DNA of 64,000 bases from Staphylococcus pragensis (GTDB lineage Bacteria > Bacillota > Bacilli > Staphylococcales > Staphylococcaceae), in assembly GCF_004785665.1 (NCBI RefSeq), contig NZ_SRPJ01000008.1, positions 1 through 64,000 on the forward strand. The letters run 5' to 3'. Position 1 is the first letter of the stretch. Each line of letters starts with the position of its first letter. Of this stretch, positions 46,150 to 57,066 are shown in pieces. A program made the position numbers and the translations under genes. The notes below the pieces were generated by a model, which worked only from the letters and a program-made list of their open reading frames with translations, had not been told where the DNA came from and ran no database searches.

Positions 46150-46189
46150 TTAAAACAGCACATGGAACTATAAAAGTCCCATGCACTGT
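46150..46189 (-). terminator. Terminator after the aldehyde dehydrogenase gene
   Basis: A 14-bp stem with two wobble pairs (46155-46168 with 46176-46189) and a 7-base loop is followed by TTTAATTTTTG on the minus strand. The AT-rich rest of the 262-base gap 45949-46219 should hold the rho promoter, which I cannot assign. Confidence 0.8.
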
Positions 46190-46219
46190 TATAAATCATA
46201 ATTAAATTAATTTTTTAAA

Positions 46220-47647
46220 TTAAATGAAATAACCAGCGATTGATTTAACTTCTAAGAATTCTTCAATTCCGTAATCGCCCCATTCACGACCGATACCAGA
46301 TTGTTTATAACCACCGAATGGTAAGTCTGGTGTGTTTGCTGCTTCGTTAATTTGGATACGTCCAGCTTCGATTGAGCGCGCTACTTTTTGAAGCGTATCT
46401 TTATCTTTACCAATGACATAACCAGCTAAGCCGTATTCTGTATCATTAGCAATTTTAATCGCTTCATCTACATCATTATAAGTGATAACTGATGCTACTG
46501 GACCAAAGATTTCTTCACGAGCGATTGTCATATCATTATCTACATTAATAAAGATAGTTGGTCTTGCAAAGTAACCAGTGTCTAATCCTTCTGGTTTACC
46601 TGGGCCACCATAGAATAATTCAGCGCCTTCTTCAATACCTTTATCAATATATGATTGCACTGTATCGAATTGTTTTTTACTAATAATTGGTCCAACTTGT
46701 GTACCTTCTTCACGTGGATCGCCCACTTTAACATTACTGAATTCTTCTTTTAATGCTGTTAGGAATTCTTCTTTAATGCTTTCTGGTACTAAGATACGAG
46801 TACCTGCAGTACAAACTTGACCAGTATTGTTAACTACTTTACCTGTTGTAGCTTTTGCTGCTTCTTTAATATCTACATCATCTAATACGATGTAAGGTGA
46901 TTTACCACCTAATTCAAGTGATACTTTTTTGAAGTCTTTAGAAGCTTTTTCCATGATTTTAGAACCAGTGCGTCCTGAACCAGTAAATGACATCATTCTC
47001 ACTTTAGGATGTTCACTTAATGGATTACCTACACCTTCACCATCGCCGTTAACTAAGTTGAATACACCTTTAGGTACGCCAACTTTATCAAAGATTTCAG
47101 CTAGGATAATTGCAGCAAATGGTGTTTCTTCAGATGGTTTAAGTACTACTGGACTACCAGCTGCAAATGCGGCTGCAAGTTTTAATGAAGTTTGGTTAGT
47201 TGGAAAGTTCCAAGGCGTGACTAACCCAGTGACACCAATTGCTTCTTTTGTTACTAGTGAATCTCCACGGCGTTCTTCAAACTCAAATGAATCTAATGCT
47301 TTACTAGCTTCTTGGAAATGTTGTAAGCCCATTTCATAGTGAACATTTTCAGAAATAGTAAGTGGTGCACCTAATTCATCTGTAATAGCTTCGATGATAT
47401 CTTGTTTTCTATTTTTATATTCTTCAACGATTTTATCTAATAATTCTTTTCTTTCTTTTACTGAGCTATGGCGAAATTCTAAATATACGTCATTAGCAGC
47501 TTCTACAGCTTTATCTACGTCTTTTTCGTTACCTTTAGCTACTTTACCGATAACTTCTTCAGTTGCAGGATTAATTACATCAATTGTTTCGTTACTTTCA
47601 CTATCAATCCATTCACCATTGATATATTGTTGAGTATAATTTCTCAT
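46220..47647 (-). CDS. NAD(P)-dependent aldehyde dehydrogenase
   Basis: This 475-residue ALDH superfamily enzyme has the proton-acceptor Glu in [12 protein letters not shown] and the nucleophilic Cys in [12 protein letters not shown]. The Rossmann motif is [12 protein letters not shown], and [15 protein letters not shown] lies near the C-terminus. The sequence cannot show the aldehyde substrate. Homologues sit beside murA2 and rho in S. aureus. The start is ATG 47647, ten bases after AAGGAG, and the adjacent in-frame TTG at 47650 is nearly as well placed. An HxlR regulator lies directly upstream. Confidence 0.92.
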   Translation of the reverse strand: MRNYTQQYINGEWIDSESNETIDVINPATEEVIGKVAKGNEKDVDKAVEAANDVYLEFRHSSVKERKELLDKIVEEYKNRKQDIIEAITDELGAPLTISENVHYEMGLQHFQEASKALDSFEFEERRGDSLVTKEAIGVTGLVTPWNFPTNQTSLKLAAAFAAGSPVVLKPSEETPFAAIILAEIFDKVGVPKGVFNLVNGDGEGVGNPLSEHPKVRMMSFTGSGRTGSKIMEKASKDFKKVSLELGGKSPYIVLDDVDIKEAAKATTGKVVNNTGQVCTAGTRILVPESIKEEFLTALKEEFSNVKVGDPREEGTQVGPIISKKQFDTVQSYIDKGIEEGAELFYGGPGKPEGLDTGYFARPTIFINVDNDMTIAREEIFGPVASVITYNDVDEAIKIANDTEYGLAGYVIGKDKDTLQKVARSIEAGRIQINEAANTPDLPFGGYKQSGIGREWGDYGIEEFLEVKSIAGYFI

Positions 47648-47731
47648 CAATGATTCACTCCTTAATCATCGTTATTACATCTGTCTACTGTTTATCCTTT
47701 TTAGAAAAATTTAAACATAGCCTTTTTAACA

Positions 47732-47783
47732 TAAAAAAAGTTCTGCTTTACATTATTTACGTCATAATGCATTATCGCAGAAC
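47732..47783 (-). terminator. Terminator after the HxlR regulator
   Basis: Minus strand GTTCTGC/GCAGAAC (47777-47783 with 47740-47746) encloses an inner CATTAT/ATAATG hairpin and is followed by TTTTTTT. It separates the regulator from the aldehyde dehydrogenase gene. Confidence 0.75.
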
Positions 47784-47793
47784 CTTGTCTTTA

Positions 47794-48129
47794 TTATTTA
47801 GCTTTAACTTCATTTTCAAGCTCTATATAAGTTCTAGCCCAATCTTCCATTGGTTTTAAAGCTTCAGCTAGAGCTCTTCCTTTTTCTGTCAATTCATAAA
47901 TAATTGAAACCGGACTAGTTGAAACTATCTTTTTTTCTACTAATCCCCATTCACCTAAATCTGTTAATTTAATACTCAAAGCACGAGGGGTAATCGTTTT
48001 TAAATCCCTTTTCATATCGGAAAAGTGTGCAGTATAATCAGTGCATCGAGATAGGTAGTTAATGATTAAACCGTTCCAACTTCTACCAACAATTTTAAAG
48101 GTTTCTTCAAGATATGGACAGATTTCCAT
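47794..48129 (-). CDS. HxlR-family transcriptional regulator
   Basis: This 111-residue winged-helix regulator begins MEICPYLEETFKIVGRSWNG and contains LKTITPRALSIKLTDLGEWGLVEKK. The single N-terminal cysteine (Cys4, in ICPYLE) is at the position used for thiol or aldehyde sensing in HxlR-family members such as HypR. ATG 48129 has GAGGTG seven bases upstream, and a longer form from 48153 was rejected. Its position upstream of an aldehyde dehydrogenase suggests regulation by reactive electrophiles, an inference. Confidence 0.88.
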   Translation of the reverse strand: MEICPYLEETFKIVGRSWNGLIINYLSRCTDYTAHFSDMKRDLKTITPRALSIKLTDLGEWGLVEKKIVSTSPVSIIYELTEKGRALAEALKPMEDWARTYIELENEVKAK

Positions 48130-48162
48130 TGTCTTCACCTCTAATCCAAACATCTTTTACAA

Positions 48163-48204
48163 AAAGAGAGAGCCTGTAGCCTTATCTATGGAATGCTACA
48201 GGCT
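48163..48204 (-). terminator. Stem-loop between murA2 and the HxlR gene
   Basis: A perfect 10-bp stem AGCCTGTAGC/GCTACAGGCT (48195-48204 with 48171-48180) has a 14-base loop. It is followed by CTCTCTCTTTTTG rather than an immediate T-run, so termination may be weak. It lies 34 bases upstream of the HxlR start codon. Confidence 0.55.
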
Positions 48205-48276
48205 ATGAAGTAGCTTGAATTTACACTATACTTCATTTACTTTTTGTCTTTAATATAATTATTATACCAAATATTT

Positions 48277-49548
48277 TTACGCTTGTTCAGTCCAAATATC
48301 TGCACCTAATTCTTTTAAGTGTTTGACGATATCAGTATATCCACGATAAATGTGTTTAACTTTATAAATTGTTGTTACACCTTCAGCAATTAATCCAGCA
48401 ATGATTAAACATGCCCCTGCACGCAAGTCACTTGCATAAACATCAGCACCTTGTAATGAAGATGGTTTGATAGTAGCTGTACCAGTCGACATGTCTGCCT
48501 CAATATCAGCACCCATATTTTTTAATTCATCTACATGTTTGAAACGAGCTGGGTAAATTGTTTCAGTAACAAATGAAGGACCATCTGCCATAAATAATAA
48601 TGGTGTAATTGGCTGTTGTAAGTCTGTGGCAAAGCCAGGATATACCAATGTTTTAATATCTACATTTTTATAATCTTTATGACCTCTAATTGTCGCTTTT
48701 TCTGCATCGTCATTTATATCGATATCTACGCCTAATTCTTTTAATTTTACAGTTAATGCTTCTACGTGTTTCGGTACGATATTATTAATCGTTACTTCTT
48801 TACCACAAGCAGCAGCTATACACATATAAGTGCCTGCTTCAATACGGTCAGGAATAATTTGGTATTCAGAACCATGTAATGTTTCTACACCGTTAATCTT
48901 TAGTGTGCTTGTACCTGCGTCCTTAACATCTGCTCCTAAACTATTTAAGAAGTTGGCCACATCTACAACTTCAGGTTCTTTTGCGGCATTTTCAATAATC
49001 GTTTGGCCTTTAGCATGCACGGCTGCTAACATAATATTAATAGTTGCTCCTACACTTACCATATCAAGGAAGATATTAGCACCATGAAGTTCTTTAGCTT
49101 CGATCTTCATAGATGTTTCACTAGACTCATCGATTTCAGCACCAAGTGCTTTAAATCCTTTAATGTGTTGATCAATTGGTCGAGGCCCTAGTGGACAACC
49201 GCCTGGTAAACCAATGACACATTTTTTAAAGCGACCTAACATCGCTCCCATCATATAATAAGACGCACGAAGAGATTCTACTTTATTATTTGGTAATGGT
49301 GCATTTTGTATATCAGTAGTATCAACATCTAGACGTTTACCATCCAAATTTGTTTTAATATTTAAATCTTCTAATAAACTTACTAATGTTTCGACGTCAG
49401 AAATTTGTGGAAGCCCATCTAGCTTTACTTGGCCTTGAGCTAATAACGTCGCTGGAATAATAGCTACTGCACTATTTTTAGCACCACTTATTGTGACTTC
49501 ACCGTTAAGCGTTTGACCACCACGGATTTTTATTACCTCTTGAGTCAT
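48277..49548 (-). CDS. murZ: UDP-N-acetylglucosamine 1-carboxyvinyltransferase 2 (MurA2/MurZ)
   Basis: This second enolpyruvyl transferase has 423 residues. Its reactive cysteine is Cys118 in [15 protein letters not shown]. The [13 protein letters not shown] and [14 protein letters not shown] motifs are intact, so it should be active and fosfomycin-sensitive. It differs from MurA in the active-site neighbourhood (PLGP versus AIGA). Low-GC Gram-positives usually keep both. The pairing with fba upstream matches murZ/murAB in S. aureus. AAAGGAG lies eight bases before the ATG. Confidence 0.94.
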   Translation of the reverse strand: MTQEVIKIRGGQTLNGEVTISGAKNSAVAIIPATLLAQGQVKLDGLPQISDVETLVSLLEDLNIKTNLDGKRLDVDTTDIQNAPLPNNKVESLRASYYMMGAMLGRFKKCVIGLPGGCPLGPRPIDQHIKGFKALGAEIDESSETSMKIEAKELHGANIFLDMVSVGATINIMLAAVHAKGQTIIENAAKEPEVVDVANFLNSLGADVKDAGTSTLKINGVETLHGSEYQIIPDRIEAGTYMCIAAACGKEVTINNIVPKHVEALTVKLKELGVDIDINDDAEKATIRGHKDYKNVDIKTLVYPGFATDLQQPITPLLFMADGPSFVTETIYPARFKHVDELKNMGADIEADMSTGTATIKPSSLQGADVYASDLRAGACLIIAGLIAEGVTTIYKVKHIYRGYTDIVKHLKELGADIWTEQA

Positions 49549-49596
49549 AAGTTTTATCTCCTTTGTTTGTCATTTTTCAAATTGTACATTATAAGT

Positions 49597-49626
49597 ATTA
49601 TAAATTACATTTTATTTATTTGTAAA
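49597..49626 (-). promoter_or_regulatory. Possible sigma-A promoter of murZ
   Basis: Minus strand TTTACA (49621-49626), an 18-base spacer and TATAAT (49597-49602). A second TATAAT lies at 49588-49593. The 300-base gap 49549-49848 is otherwise AT-rich and contains the fba terminator. I see no ORF. Confidence 0.45.
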
Positions 49627-49769
49627 ACGTTAATTACTTAGTTATTTAAGTAAAAATAATTTTCAAAAATAATATCCGGTAATCGTATAAAACCTTTAAA
49701 AGATATTATGTATAATAGTATTATAAATCATTTTCAAAAATTTATTAATTCATAATTGCTATAAATAAA

Positions 49770-49817
49770 AAATGGAGTGGATTTGAATTCGATAATGAAT
49801 TCAAGTCCACTCCATTT
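49770..49817 (-). terminator. Terminator after fba
   Basis: A 21-bp stem with one wobble pair (49770-49790 with 49797-49817) and a 6-base loop is flanked by A/T runs on both sides. It is one of the strongest terminators in the window. Confidence 0.92.
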
Positions 49818-49848
49818 AAATTATTTAGTCAACGTATTAAAAGTTTAA

Positions 49849-50706
49849 TTATTTAGCACGGTTTGATGTACCAAATTCTCTAATTTTACCTTTAACTGTT
49901 TCTTTGATTGCTTCACGAGCAGGTCCTAAATATTTACGAGGATCGTAAACATCTTGGTCGTTATTTAAAACTTCTCTTACTGCTTTAGCAGAAGAAATTT
50001 GGTTTTCTGTATTTACGTTAATTTTAGCAGTACCATAAGGAATTGCTTTTTGGATATCTTTTGTAGGGATACCAGTACCACCATGTAATACTAATGGTAA
50101 ACCAGTTGAAGCACCGATTTCTTCCATTTCTTTGAAACCTAATTTAGGTTCGCCTTTGTAAGGACCGTGTACTGAACCTAATGCAGGTGCTAATGCATCG
50201 ATACCAGTTCTTTCTACTAATTCTTGACATTCTTTAGGGTCAGCATAGATGATTCCGCCAACAACGTCATCTTCTTGTCCACCTACTGTACCTAACTCAG
50301 CTTCTACTGATACGCCGTGTTGATGTGCATATTCAACTACTTTAGAAGTAATTTCAACGTTTTCTTCAAATGGGCTATGTGAAGCATCAATCATTACAGA
50401 TGTGAAACCTGCATCGATAGCTTCTTTACATTTGTCGAAACTTGAACCATGGTCTAAGTGAATTGCTACTGGTACAGTAATATTTAAGTCGTGCATTAAA
50501 CCTTCAACCATTTTTACTACTGTATAGAAACCACTCATGTAACGAGCAGCACCTTCTGATACACCTAAAATTACTGGAGCATTTTCTTCTTGTGAAGCTT
50601 CTAAAATTGCTTGTGTAAATTCTAAGTTATTTAGGTTGTATTGACCAACCGCATAACCATTTTCTTTTGCATCTATTAACATTTCTTTCATTGAAACTAA
50701 TGGCAT
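49849..50706 (-). CDS. fba: Fructose-bisphosphate aldolase, class II
   Basis: This zinc-dependent aldolase (285 aa) interconverts fructose-1,6-bisphosphate and the triose phosphates in glycolysis and gluconeogenesis. Zinc ligands are visible in [23 protein letters not shown] and [10 protein letters not shown], and [12 protein letters not shown] is the signature. It is one residue shorter than S. aureus FbaA in the [10 protein letters not shown] loop. An extended -10 promoter and a GTGCAATTGCAC palindrome lie in front. Confidence 0.96.
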   Translation of the reverse strand: MPLVSMKEMLIDAKENGYAVGQYNLNNLEFTQAILEASQEENAPVILGVSEGAARYMSGFYTVVKMVEGLMHDLNITVPVAIHLDHGSSFDKCKEAIDAGFTSVMIDASHSPFEENVEITSKVVEYAHQHGVSVEAELGTVGGQEDDVVGGIIYADPKECQELVERTGIDALAPALGSVHGPYKGEPKLGFKEMEEIGASTGLPLVLHGGTGIPTKDIQKAIPYGTAKINVNTENQISSAKAVREVLNNDQDVYDPRKYLGPAREAIKETVKGKIREFGTSNRAK

Positions 50707-50749
50707 GAAAGTTCCTCCTTGGGTGCAATTGCACTAATTTTTCAAAATC

Positions 50750-50758
50750 ATTATATCA
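50750..50758 (-). promoter_or_regulatory. Extended -10 promoter of fba
   Basis: Minus strand TG-A-TATAAT. The -35 region is weak, as is usual with an extended -10. The predicted start is about 35 bases before the fba ATG, and a 12-bp palindrome GTGCAATTGCAC (50723-50734) lies in the leader. Confidence 0.55.
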
Positions 50759-50849
50759 GAAAAGAATTTTAAATGCATGTTTATACTCGTTCAAATATAT
50801 AAATCATTAAAGAACATTATTTAGTAAGCAAAATTGTCATTTCAGACAA

Positions 50850-50878
50850 TTGCATAACCTCACTCATTTCATTACAAT
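50850..50878 (+). promoter_or_regulatory. Sigma-A promoter of the DUF2529 gene
   Basis: TTGCAT (50850-50855), a 17-base spacer and TACAAT (50873-50878). An inverted repeat AATTGTC/GACAATT (50832-50851) abuts the -35 box and could bind a regulator. Confidence 0.6.
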
Positions 50879-50900
50879 ACTTATGAAATGGAGGATAAAC

Positions 50901-51422
50901 ATGTCTAAAATATTACATACACAATTAACTGGTATATTTAATCGTTTAGAAGATCAAGCATTAGATATTCAAATGGCAGCACAATGTTTAATACAAGCAA
51001 TTGGCGGTGAAGGCTATGTTTATATTAAAGGTTATGGAGATTTAAATTTCTTTGAGCCCTTTATCTTAGAAAGTGAAGAACACTTAAAATCTTCAAAGCG
51101 ACTATCTAGTATAAATTCTATTTCTGACATTGATTCTACAGATCGTGTTTTACTCTTTTCTCCTTTTTATACAGAGGAAGTCGCTAAAGATGTGCATGAA
51201 TTACTCGCTCAAGATATTGATTTTGTTTTAATTTGTAATCGTCCTAAACAAGAAGATTTCCCTGAACATCTTCTGCACTTTGTTAATTTAGCTACACCTC
51301 GTCCAATTGTCTATACAGAAGATTATGATAAGATCGTTCAACCTCATACTATGGCTTTTAATTACATTTATTATGAGATTTATACGCAAATGATTGAAAT
51401 GACACGCGATTTAGAACTATAA
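50901..51422 (+). CDS. DUF2529 family protein (YwjG-like)
   Basis: This 173-residue protein begins MSKILHTQLTGIFNRLEDQ. It has the alternating strand-helix pattern of a SIS-like sugar isomerase domain (GEGYVYIKGYGDLNFFEPF, DRVLLFSPFYTEEV, DFVLICNRP) but no catalytic motif I can name. The family is found between fba and pyrG in Bacillus and Staphylococcus. The function is unknown. ATG 50901 has GGAGG six bases upstream. It is convergent with pyrG. Confidence 0.87.
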   Translation: MSKILHTQLTGIFNRLEDQALDIQMAAQCLIQAIGGEGYVYIKGYGDLNFFEPFILESEEHLKSSKRLSSINSISDIDSTDRVLLFSPFYTEEVAKDVHELLAQDIDFVLICNRPKQEDFPEHLLHFVNLATPRPIVYTEDYDKIVQPHTMAFNYIYYEIYTQMIEMTRDLEL

Positions 51423-51431
51423 CTGTAACGA

Positions 51432-51475
51432 AAAAAGCACCTCCTTTCTCACGTTTAAGAAAGGAGGTGCTTTTT
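51432..51475 (+). terminator. Bidirectional terminator between DUF2529 gene and pyrG
   Basis: A perfect 18-bp stem (51432-51449 with 51458-51475) with an 8-base loop has A- and T-runs built into its ends. It serves both convergent genes. Confidence 0.95.
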
Positions 51476-51486
51476 AAATCTAAATA

Positions 51487-53112
<1,626 letters not shown>

Positions 53113-53169
53113 TTAATAAAGGGATGCTTCCTTACTAAACAATTACTCATACTTAAAAGTTAATAAAAT

Positions 53170-53245
53170 AAAAAAATCGCTCCCTCTCACATAGATGCAA
53201 GGGGAGCGTATAAAATTTATACACGTGTCCTATTTAAAGGAGCCC
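53170..53245 (-). promoter_or_regulatory. pyrG leader attenuator (GGGCTCC start plus terminator)
   Basis: The predicted transcript starts GGGCTCC at 53245. Downstream, CGCTCCCC pairs with GGGAGCG (53202-53208 with 53178-53184) to form a terminator followed by TTTTTTT. This is the B. subtilis pyrG arrangement: at low CTP the polymerase stutters on the initial G run. The extra G residues pair with the C-rich 5' arm and block the terminator. The arrangement is read from sequence and the mechanism is from the family. Confidence 0.85.
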
Positions 53246-53252
53246 GAATAAA

Positions 53253-53280
53253 ATTTTAACATCTTTTTAATAAAAGTCAA
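53253..53280 (-). promoter_or_regulatory. Sigma-A promoter of pyrG
   Basis: Minus strand TTGACT (53275-53280), a 16-base spacer and TAAAAT (53253-53258). The start at the GGG triplet lies 8 bases after the -10 box, as required for reiterative initiation. It begins 13 bases after the rpoE stop. Confidence 0.75.
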
Positions 53281-53293
53281 TCAAAACTAAAAT

Positions 53294-53830
53294 TTAGTCG
53301 TTGAAATCTTCTTCCTCTTCAAATGCTTCTTCCTCTTCTTCATCGAGGTCTTCATCATCGTCTTCTTCAATCACGATATCAGAGTCATTGATTTCATCTT
53401 CAACTTCTTCATCTTCTGGATCATTTAACGTTTCTTGATCATCCGTTTGAGCTGGAATATCATCGTCATCATCCATTTCGTCATCGCCTAATAATTTAAG
53501 ATTTTTATCTTCTTCATCGTCATCATCAAGGATGTCGAATTTTTGAATTGTTGGCGCGATTTTTTCTTCAATGTCATCTACTGAATACCAGTCACGAAGA
53601 CCCCATTGATTTTCACCAACATTTAAGAAACGTCCGTCAGTATTTAAATCAGTGTAGAATTGTACTACACGATTTTCGATTTCTTCATATTCATAATCGC
53701 CTAAGTTTTTAAATTCATCAATGATATCATATAAGTTCATTGTTGAACCTTTGTCATGTAACAAAGTATAAGCCATATCGATAAATGATTTTTCGTCAAC
53801 CATTTCTTTAGTATAATCTTGAATTTTCAT
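53294..53830 (-). CDS. rpoE: RNA polymerase delta subunit
   Basis: Delta (178 aa) is a Gram-positive RNA polymerase subunit that speeds recycling and makes initiation more sensitive to NTP levels. The N-terminal globular HARE-HTH domain (about residues 1-90, [19 protein letters not shown]) is followed by a disordered tail, almost all Asp and Glu, to the end. It lies directly upstream of pyrG, whose initiation depends on NTP pools, a conserved neighbourhood. Confidence 0.96.
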   Translation of the reverse strand: MKIQDYTKEMVDEKSFIDMAYTLLHDKGSTMNLYDIIDEFKNLGDYEYEEIENRVVQFYTDLNTDGRFLNVGENQWGLRDWYSVDDIEEKIAPTIQKFDILDDDDEEDKNLKLLGDDEMDDDDDIPAQTDDQETLNDPEDEEVEDEINDSDIVIEEDDDEDLDEEEEEAFEEEEDFND

Positions 53831-53943
53831 TATAACTTAACTTCCTTTCGAAGGATTTTATAATAACTCGTTAATTTTCATTAATTAATAGTAACAAAGA
53901 TAAATTATAAATGACAACAAGTGATTTCGCAATTGCTATTATC

Positions 53944-54804
53944 TTAGTAATTAATATATTTTTCAAAAATCACTAAATCCTCACATTGATTCATTTCAAC
54001 AAATCCACTATTAATACATAAAGATTTTAATTCATTATTTTCACCGAACAATGTGATGACAATTGTCTTAATACCTTTAAAATGTTTACGTATATATGTA
54101 GGTAATTGACGCAGTGCACTCTCAGCTATTCCCTCTTTACGCTGATCTTTGTTAACTTCAATTGCCGCAATATTCACTCGATCTTCATGTTGTTCAAGCG
54201 CAATGAATCCTGCTTTTTGGTTGTCTTTTAATAAATCTACAACTTTATAAGAAGCAATACTTGAATCTTTATTCTCAGCTAATCGTAGTGATGAGACATG
54301 CTTTGAATCTAAATCTAAGTAATATAACCTTTCTTTTCCGATAGGTCCTTCTTCTTTCGTAGCGGCAAGCATAAATCCTGCACGCTCATAAACATTCCAC
54401 GCGCCTTTATTTTCAACATCTACCACTAAATATAAATGATTGAAATTTGGAAACAGTGCTTGGACATATTTAGGTAAGTACATCATCATTGTTGTGCCAT
54501 AGCCATGTCCTTGGAACTTTTCATTAATTGATAATGAACGCACATAGACGACATTTTCCGGGGTATCATATCCTTCATGTTGATAATGTTGATGCAACAC
54601 AAAGAACCCTACGACATCTCCCTCTTCATTTATTGCAATATTCGCAATTCTATTATCATCATTTAACGCTTCTTCCAATACTGTTTTAGGTAATGATGAA
54701 TAAATTTGTTGACGTTCGCTCAATTCAAAATTCATAACATCTTGGCGATATTTCTCTTCAAATTCTTGAATTTCAATATTTTCAAACTTCTTTTTAATAG
54801 TCAT
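53944..54804 (-). CDS. Tandem GNAT N-acetyltransferase
   Basis: This 286-residue protein has two GNAT domains. The first (about 10-165) has an acetyl-CoA motif NEKFQGHGYGTTMMMYLPKY. The second (about 180-286) is shorter, with NKDQRKEGIAESALRQLPTYI. No substrate can be told from sequence. The homologue sits between rpoE and coaW in staphylococci. It is monocistronic and divergent from coaW across about 190 bases of AT-rich DNA. Confidence 0.85.
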   Translation of the reverse strand: MTIKKKFENIEIQEFEEKYRQDVMNFELSERQQIYSSLPKTVLEEALNDDNRIANIAINEEGDVVGFFVLHQHYQHEGYDTPENVVYVRSLSINEKFQGHGYGTTMMMYLPKYVQALFPNFNHLYLVVDVENKGAWNVYERAGFMLAATKEEGPIGKERLYYLDLDSKHVSSLRLAENKDSSIASYKVVDLLKDNQKAGFIALEQHEDRVNIAAIEVNKDQRKEGIAESALRQLPTYIRKHFKGIKTIVITLFGENNELKSLCINSGFVEMNQCEDLVIFEKYINY

Positions 54805-54992
54805 GTTTTCTCCCCTAAATCTTCCAATTAAGTTACATATTATTATAGATGTTTTCCTTAGTTATTCCAATTTTTATCATATTCTATTTAGATATAACTT
54901 TTTGAACTATTATTTTTTTAAAATTAAGCTATTGTAATTCGGCAAATTTCATTTACTATTAGTATGACATATAAAATCACGAGGTGAATAAA

Positions 54993-55796
54993 ATGAAAGT
55001 AGGTATTGATGCAGGAGGTACGTTAATAAAAATCGTTCAAGAACAAGATAATGAACGTACTTACCATACTGAACTTACTACTGATATACATAAAGTTATC
55101 ACATGGTTAAATAATGAAACGTTTGAAGCAATTAGTTTAACTGGCGGAAACGCAGGCGTGATTGCTGAAAATTTAAATACTTCCTCTAATACTTTTGTGG
55201 AATTTGACGCTTCATCTAAAGGCCTTGGCATATTACTTAAAGAACAAGGTCACGATATTACAGAATATATCTTCGCGAATGTTGGTACGGGAACCTCTTT
55301 ACACTATTTTGATGGTCAACAGCAACAACGTGTTGGTGGTATTGGTACTGGCGGAGGTATGATTCAAGGTTTAGGCTATCTTTTAACTCAAATTTCAGAT
55401 TATGAGCAGTTAACAAATCTTGCTCAAGCTGGTGATCGAGATACGATAGATCTTAAAGTTAAACATATTTATAAAGACACTGAACCTCCTATTTCTGGAG
55501 AGCTTACAGCAGCTAACTTTGGTAACGTACTTCATAATATGGATGTAGATTTCACTGCGTCTAATAAATTAGCATCAGTTGTCGGCGTAGTAGGAGAAGT
55601 TATTACAACAATGGCGATTACAGTAGCACGTGAATATAAAACTGAGAACGTAGTTTACATTGGTTCATCGTTCAATAACAATTCTTTATTACGTGAAGTG
55701 ATTGAAGATTACACTGTTTTAAGAGGATGCAAACCTTTTTATATTGAGCATGGCGCATTTTCAGGTGCATTAGGGGCATTATATTTAGGAGAATAA
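54993..55796 (+). CDS. coaW: Type II pantothenate kinase
   Basis: This eukaryote-like pantothenate kinase (267 aa) starts CoA synthesis. In staphylococci this type escapes CoA feedback inhibition. The ASKHA phosphate-binding motif [15 protein letters not shown] and [10 protein letters not shown] and [16 protein letters not shown] loops are present. ATG 54993 has GAGGTG six bases upstream. The in-frame GTG at 54984 lies within the ribosome site and was rejected. A bidirectional terminator follows. Confidence 0.94.
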   Translation: MKVGIDAGGTLIKIVQEQDNERTYHTELTTDIHKVITWLNNETFEAISLTGGNAGVIAENLNTSSNTFVEFDASSKGLGILLKEQGHDITEYIFANVGTGTSLHYFDGQQQQRVGGIGTGGGMIQGLGYLLTQISDYEQLTNLAQAGDRDTIDLKVKHIYKDTEPPISGELTAANFGNVLHNMDVDFTASNKLASVVGVVGEVITTMAITVAREYKTENVVYIGSSFNNNSLLREVIEDYTVLRGCKPFYIEHGAFSGALGALYLGE

Positions 55797-55800
55797 ATAT

Positions 55801-55838
55801 AAAACGTTCTAGAAAAGAAATTTTTTCTAGAACGTTTT
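55801..55838 (+). terminator. Bidirectional terminator after coaW
   Basis: A perfect 16-bp stem (55801-55816 with 55823-55838) with a 6-base loop lies between coaW and the convergent ATP-grasp gene. Confidence 0.93.
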
Positions 55839-55866
55839 TATTATAAATCTGCAAGTTCGAATATTC

Positions 55867-57066
55867 TTATAATTCTGATTGCTCAAGTTCTGCTATAAAT
55901 GCTTTTTCTAATTCTTCCACTTCTTCCTTTGAATCACCATGCCAAATACAACCAAAACGTGATTTTACTTTATCTATAGTGAACCATTCTCCATCGTAAT
56001 AAGATAATGGATAAAGCACACCTTTTTTCACATATTTAAGAATGACATTAAAGAAGTGTTCATTATCTCCTCGAGAGAAATAACTATAAAACTTCTGATA
56101 ATTAGGGTTTAACTCATGTTGTAGTAAGAGCATGCTTGTAGAACCATTTTGTCTAAAATTCAAGTCGATAGCAAAGACATCGCCACTTTTATCTAATAAT
56201 AAATCAAACCCTGCTACACCAAAGAACCCTAGTTCTACACCTTTTTCCATAATCTCCCGACCAGCATCAATCACATTTTGGGGTACATCATGAACATTTT
56301 CATTCCCTGCATAAAAACCATATTCATTTGTAATTTGATGTGCTGTACCAAGATATTTAATCCCTAATTCTTTTGAATAAGCAAATTGCACACAGTAATT
56401 TTTAACCGCTTCAATTTTTTGTTCAATAATTAAATTATCCGTTGCATCAGTCGCATCAAAAATGCGTTTTGTTGCTTTTTCTAAATCCTCTTCGTTATAA
56501 CAAATCATTACGCCATATCCACCAGCAGTCGGTAACTCATCACCTGGTTTAATAACAAACGGAAATGACCAATCTTTGATACGTGCTTTAAAATCGTTAA
56601 TAGCTACAATTTCACGATCTGGTAAATATTTATTGTTTGTCCATTCTGATATACGCGCTTTGTTATTTAATGCGATAAATACCTCTTTATTCACAGCATA
56701 CTTCTCTTCATCAATCACATCATCACTATGAACATATTGGAAATAAATCTTTTTATCTTTATCTTCAGCAATTTCATTTAATAAATGTTCATAAGTTTCA
56801 TGATTATGAAACTTATAAATATGTTTAGGAATAGATTTCCCAATAAGATCAAACAATTGTTGTAATTTATCCGTAACACTTGCTTCATGAACAATCATCG
56901 GCATCTTATTCGCAATAATCATTTCTCTTCCCGTTAAAAAATTAGATTGATGTTCTTCAGGCTTAAGCCACGGATTTGCTATATATGAAGGTCTTGAATT
57001 ATACACAATTTTTTCATCATATAAATCACTTAACGTCAACATAGGTCTTTTAGTGTTCTCTGTCAT
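55867..57066 (-). CDS. ATP-grasp domain protein of unknown substrate
   Basis: This 399-residue cytoplasmic protein has an ATP-grasp fold: the lysine-bearing strand FPFVIKPGDELPTAGGYG, the hinge NLIIEQKIEAVKNYC, and the magnesium site FAIDLNFRQNGSTSM. Such enzymes form amide or thioester bonds through an acyl phosphate. It resembles no named ligase I know. The ATG shares one base with the stop of an M20 amidohydrolase gene (TAATG), so an amide-forming and an amide-cleaving enzyme are translated together. The product is unknown. Confidence 0.8.
   Translation of the reverse strand: MTENTKRPMLTLSDLYDEKIVYNSRPSYIANPWLKPEEHQSNFLTGREMIIANKMPMIVHEASVTDKLQQLFDLIGKSIPKHIYKFHNHETYEHLLNEIAEDKDKKIYFQYVHSDDVIDEEKYAVNKEVFIALNNKARISEWTNNKYLPDREIVAINDFKARIKDWSFPFVIKPGDELPTAGGYGVMICYNEEDLEKATKRIFDATDATDNLIIEQKIEAVKNYCVQFAYSKELGIKYLGTAHQITNEYGFYAGNENVHDVPQNVIDAGREIMEKGVELGFFGVAGFDLLLDKSGDVFAIDLNFRQNGSTSMLLLQHELNPNYQKFYSYFSRGDNEHFFNVILKYVKKGVLYPLSYYDGEWFTIDKVKSRFGCIWHGDSKEEVEELEKAFIAELEQSEL

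Noticed and set aside
46929-47339. A 136-codon plus-strand frame inside the aldehyde dehydrogenase gene
   Set aside because: It is a complementary-strand shadow of a conserved enzyme with no family features of its own. The same applies to other long antisense frames, for example at 23092, 27059, 34272 and 61497.
48163-48204. Hairpin before the HxlR gene as an operator or riboswitch
   Set aside because: It is best explained as a weak murZ terminator. There is no sequence evidence for ligand binding.
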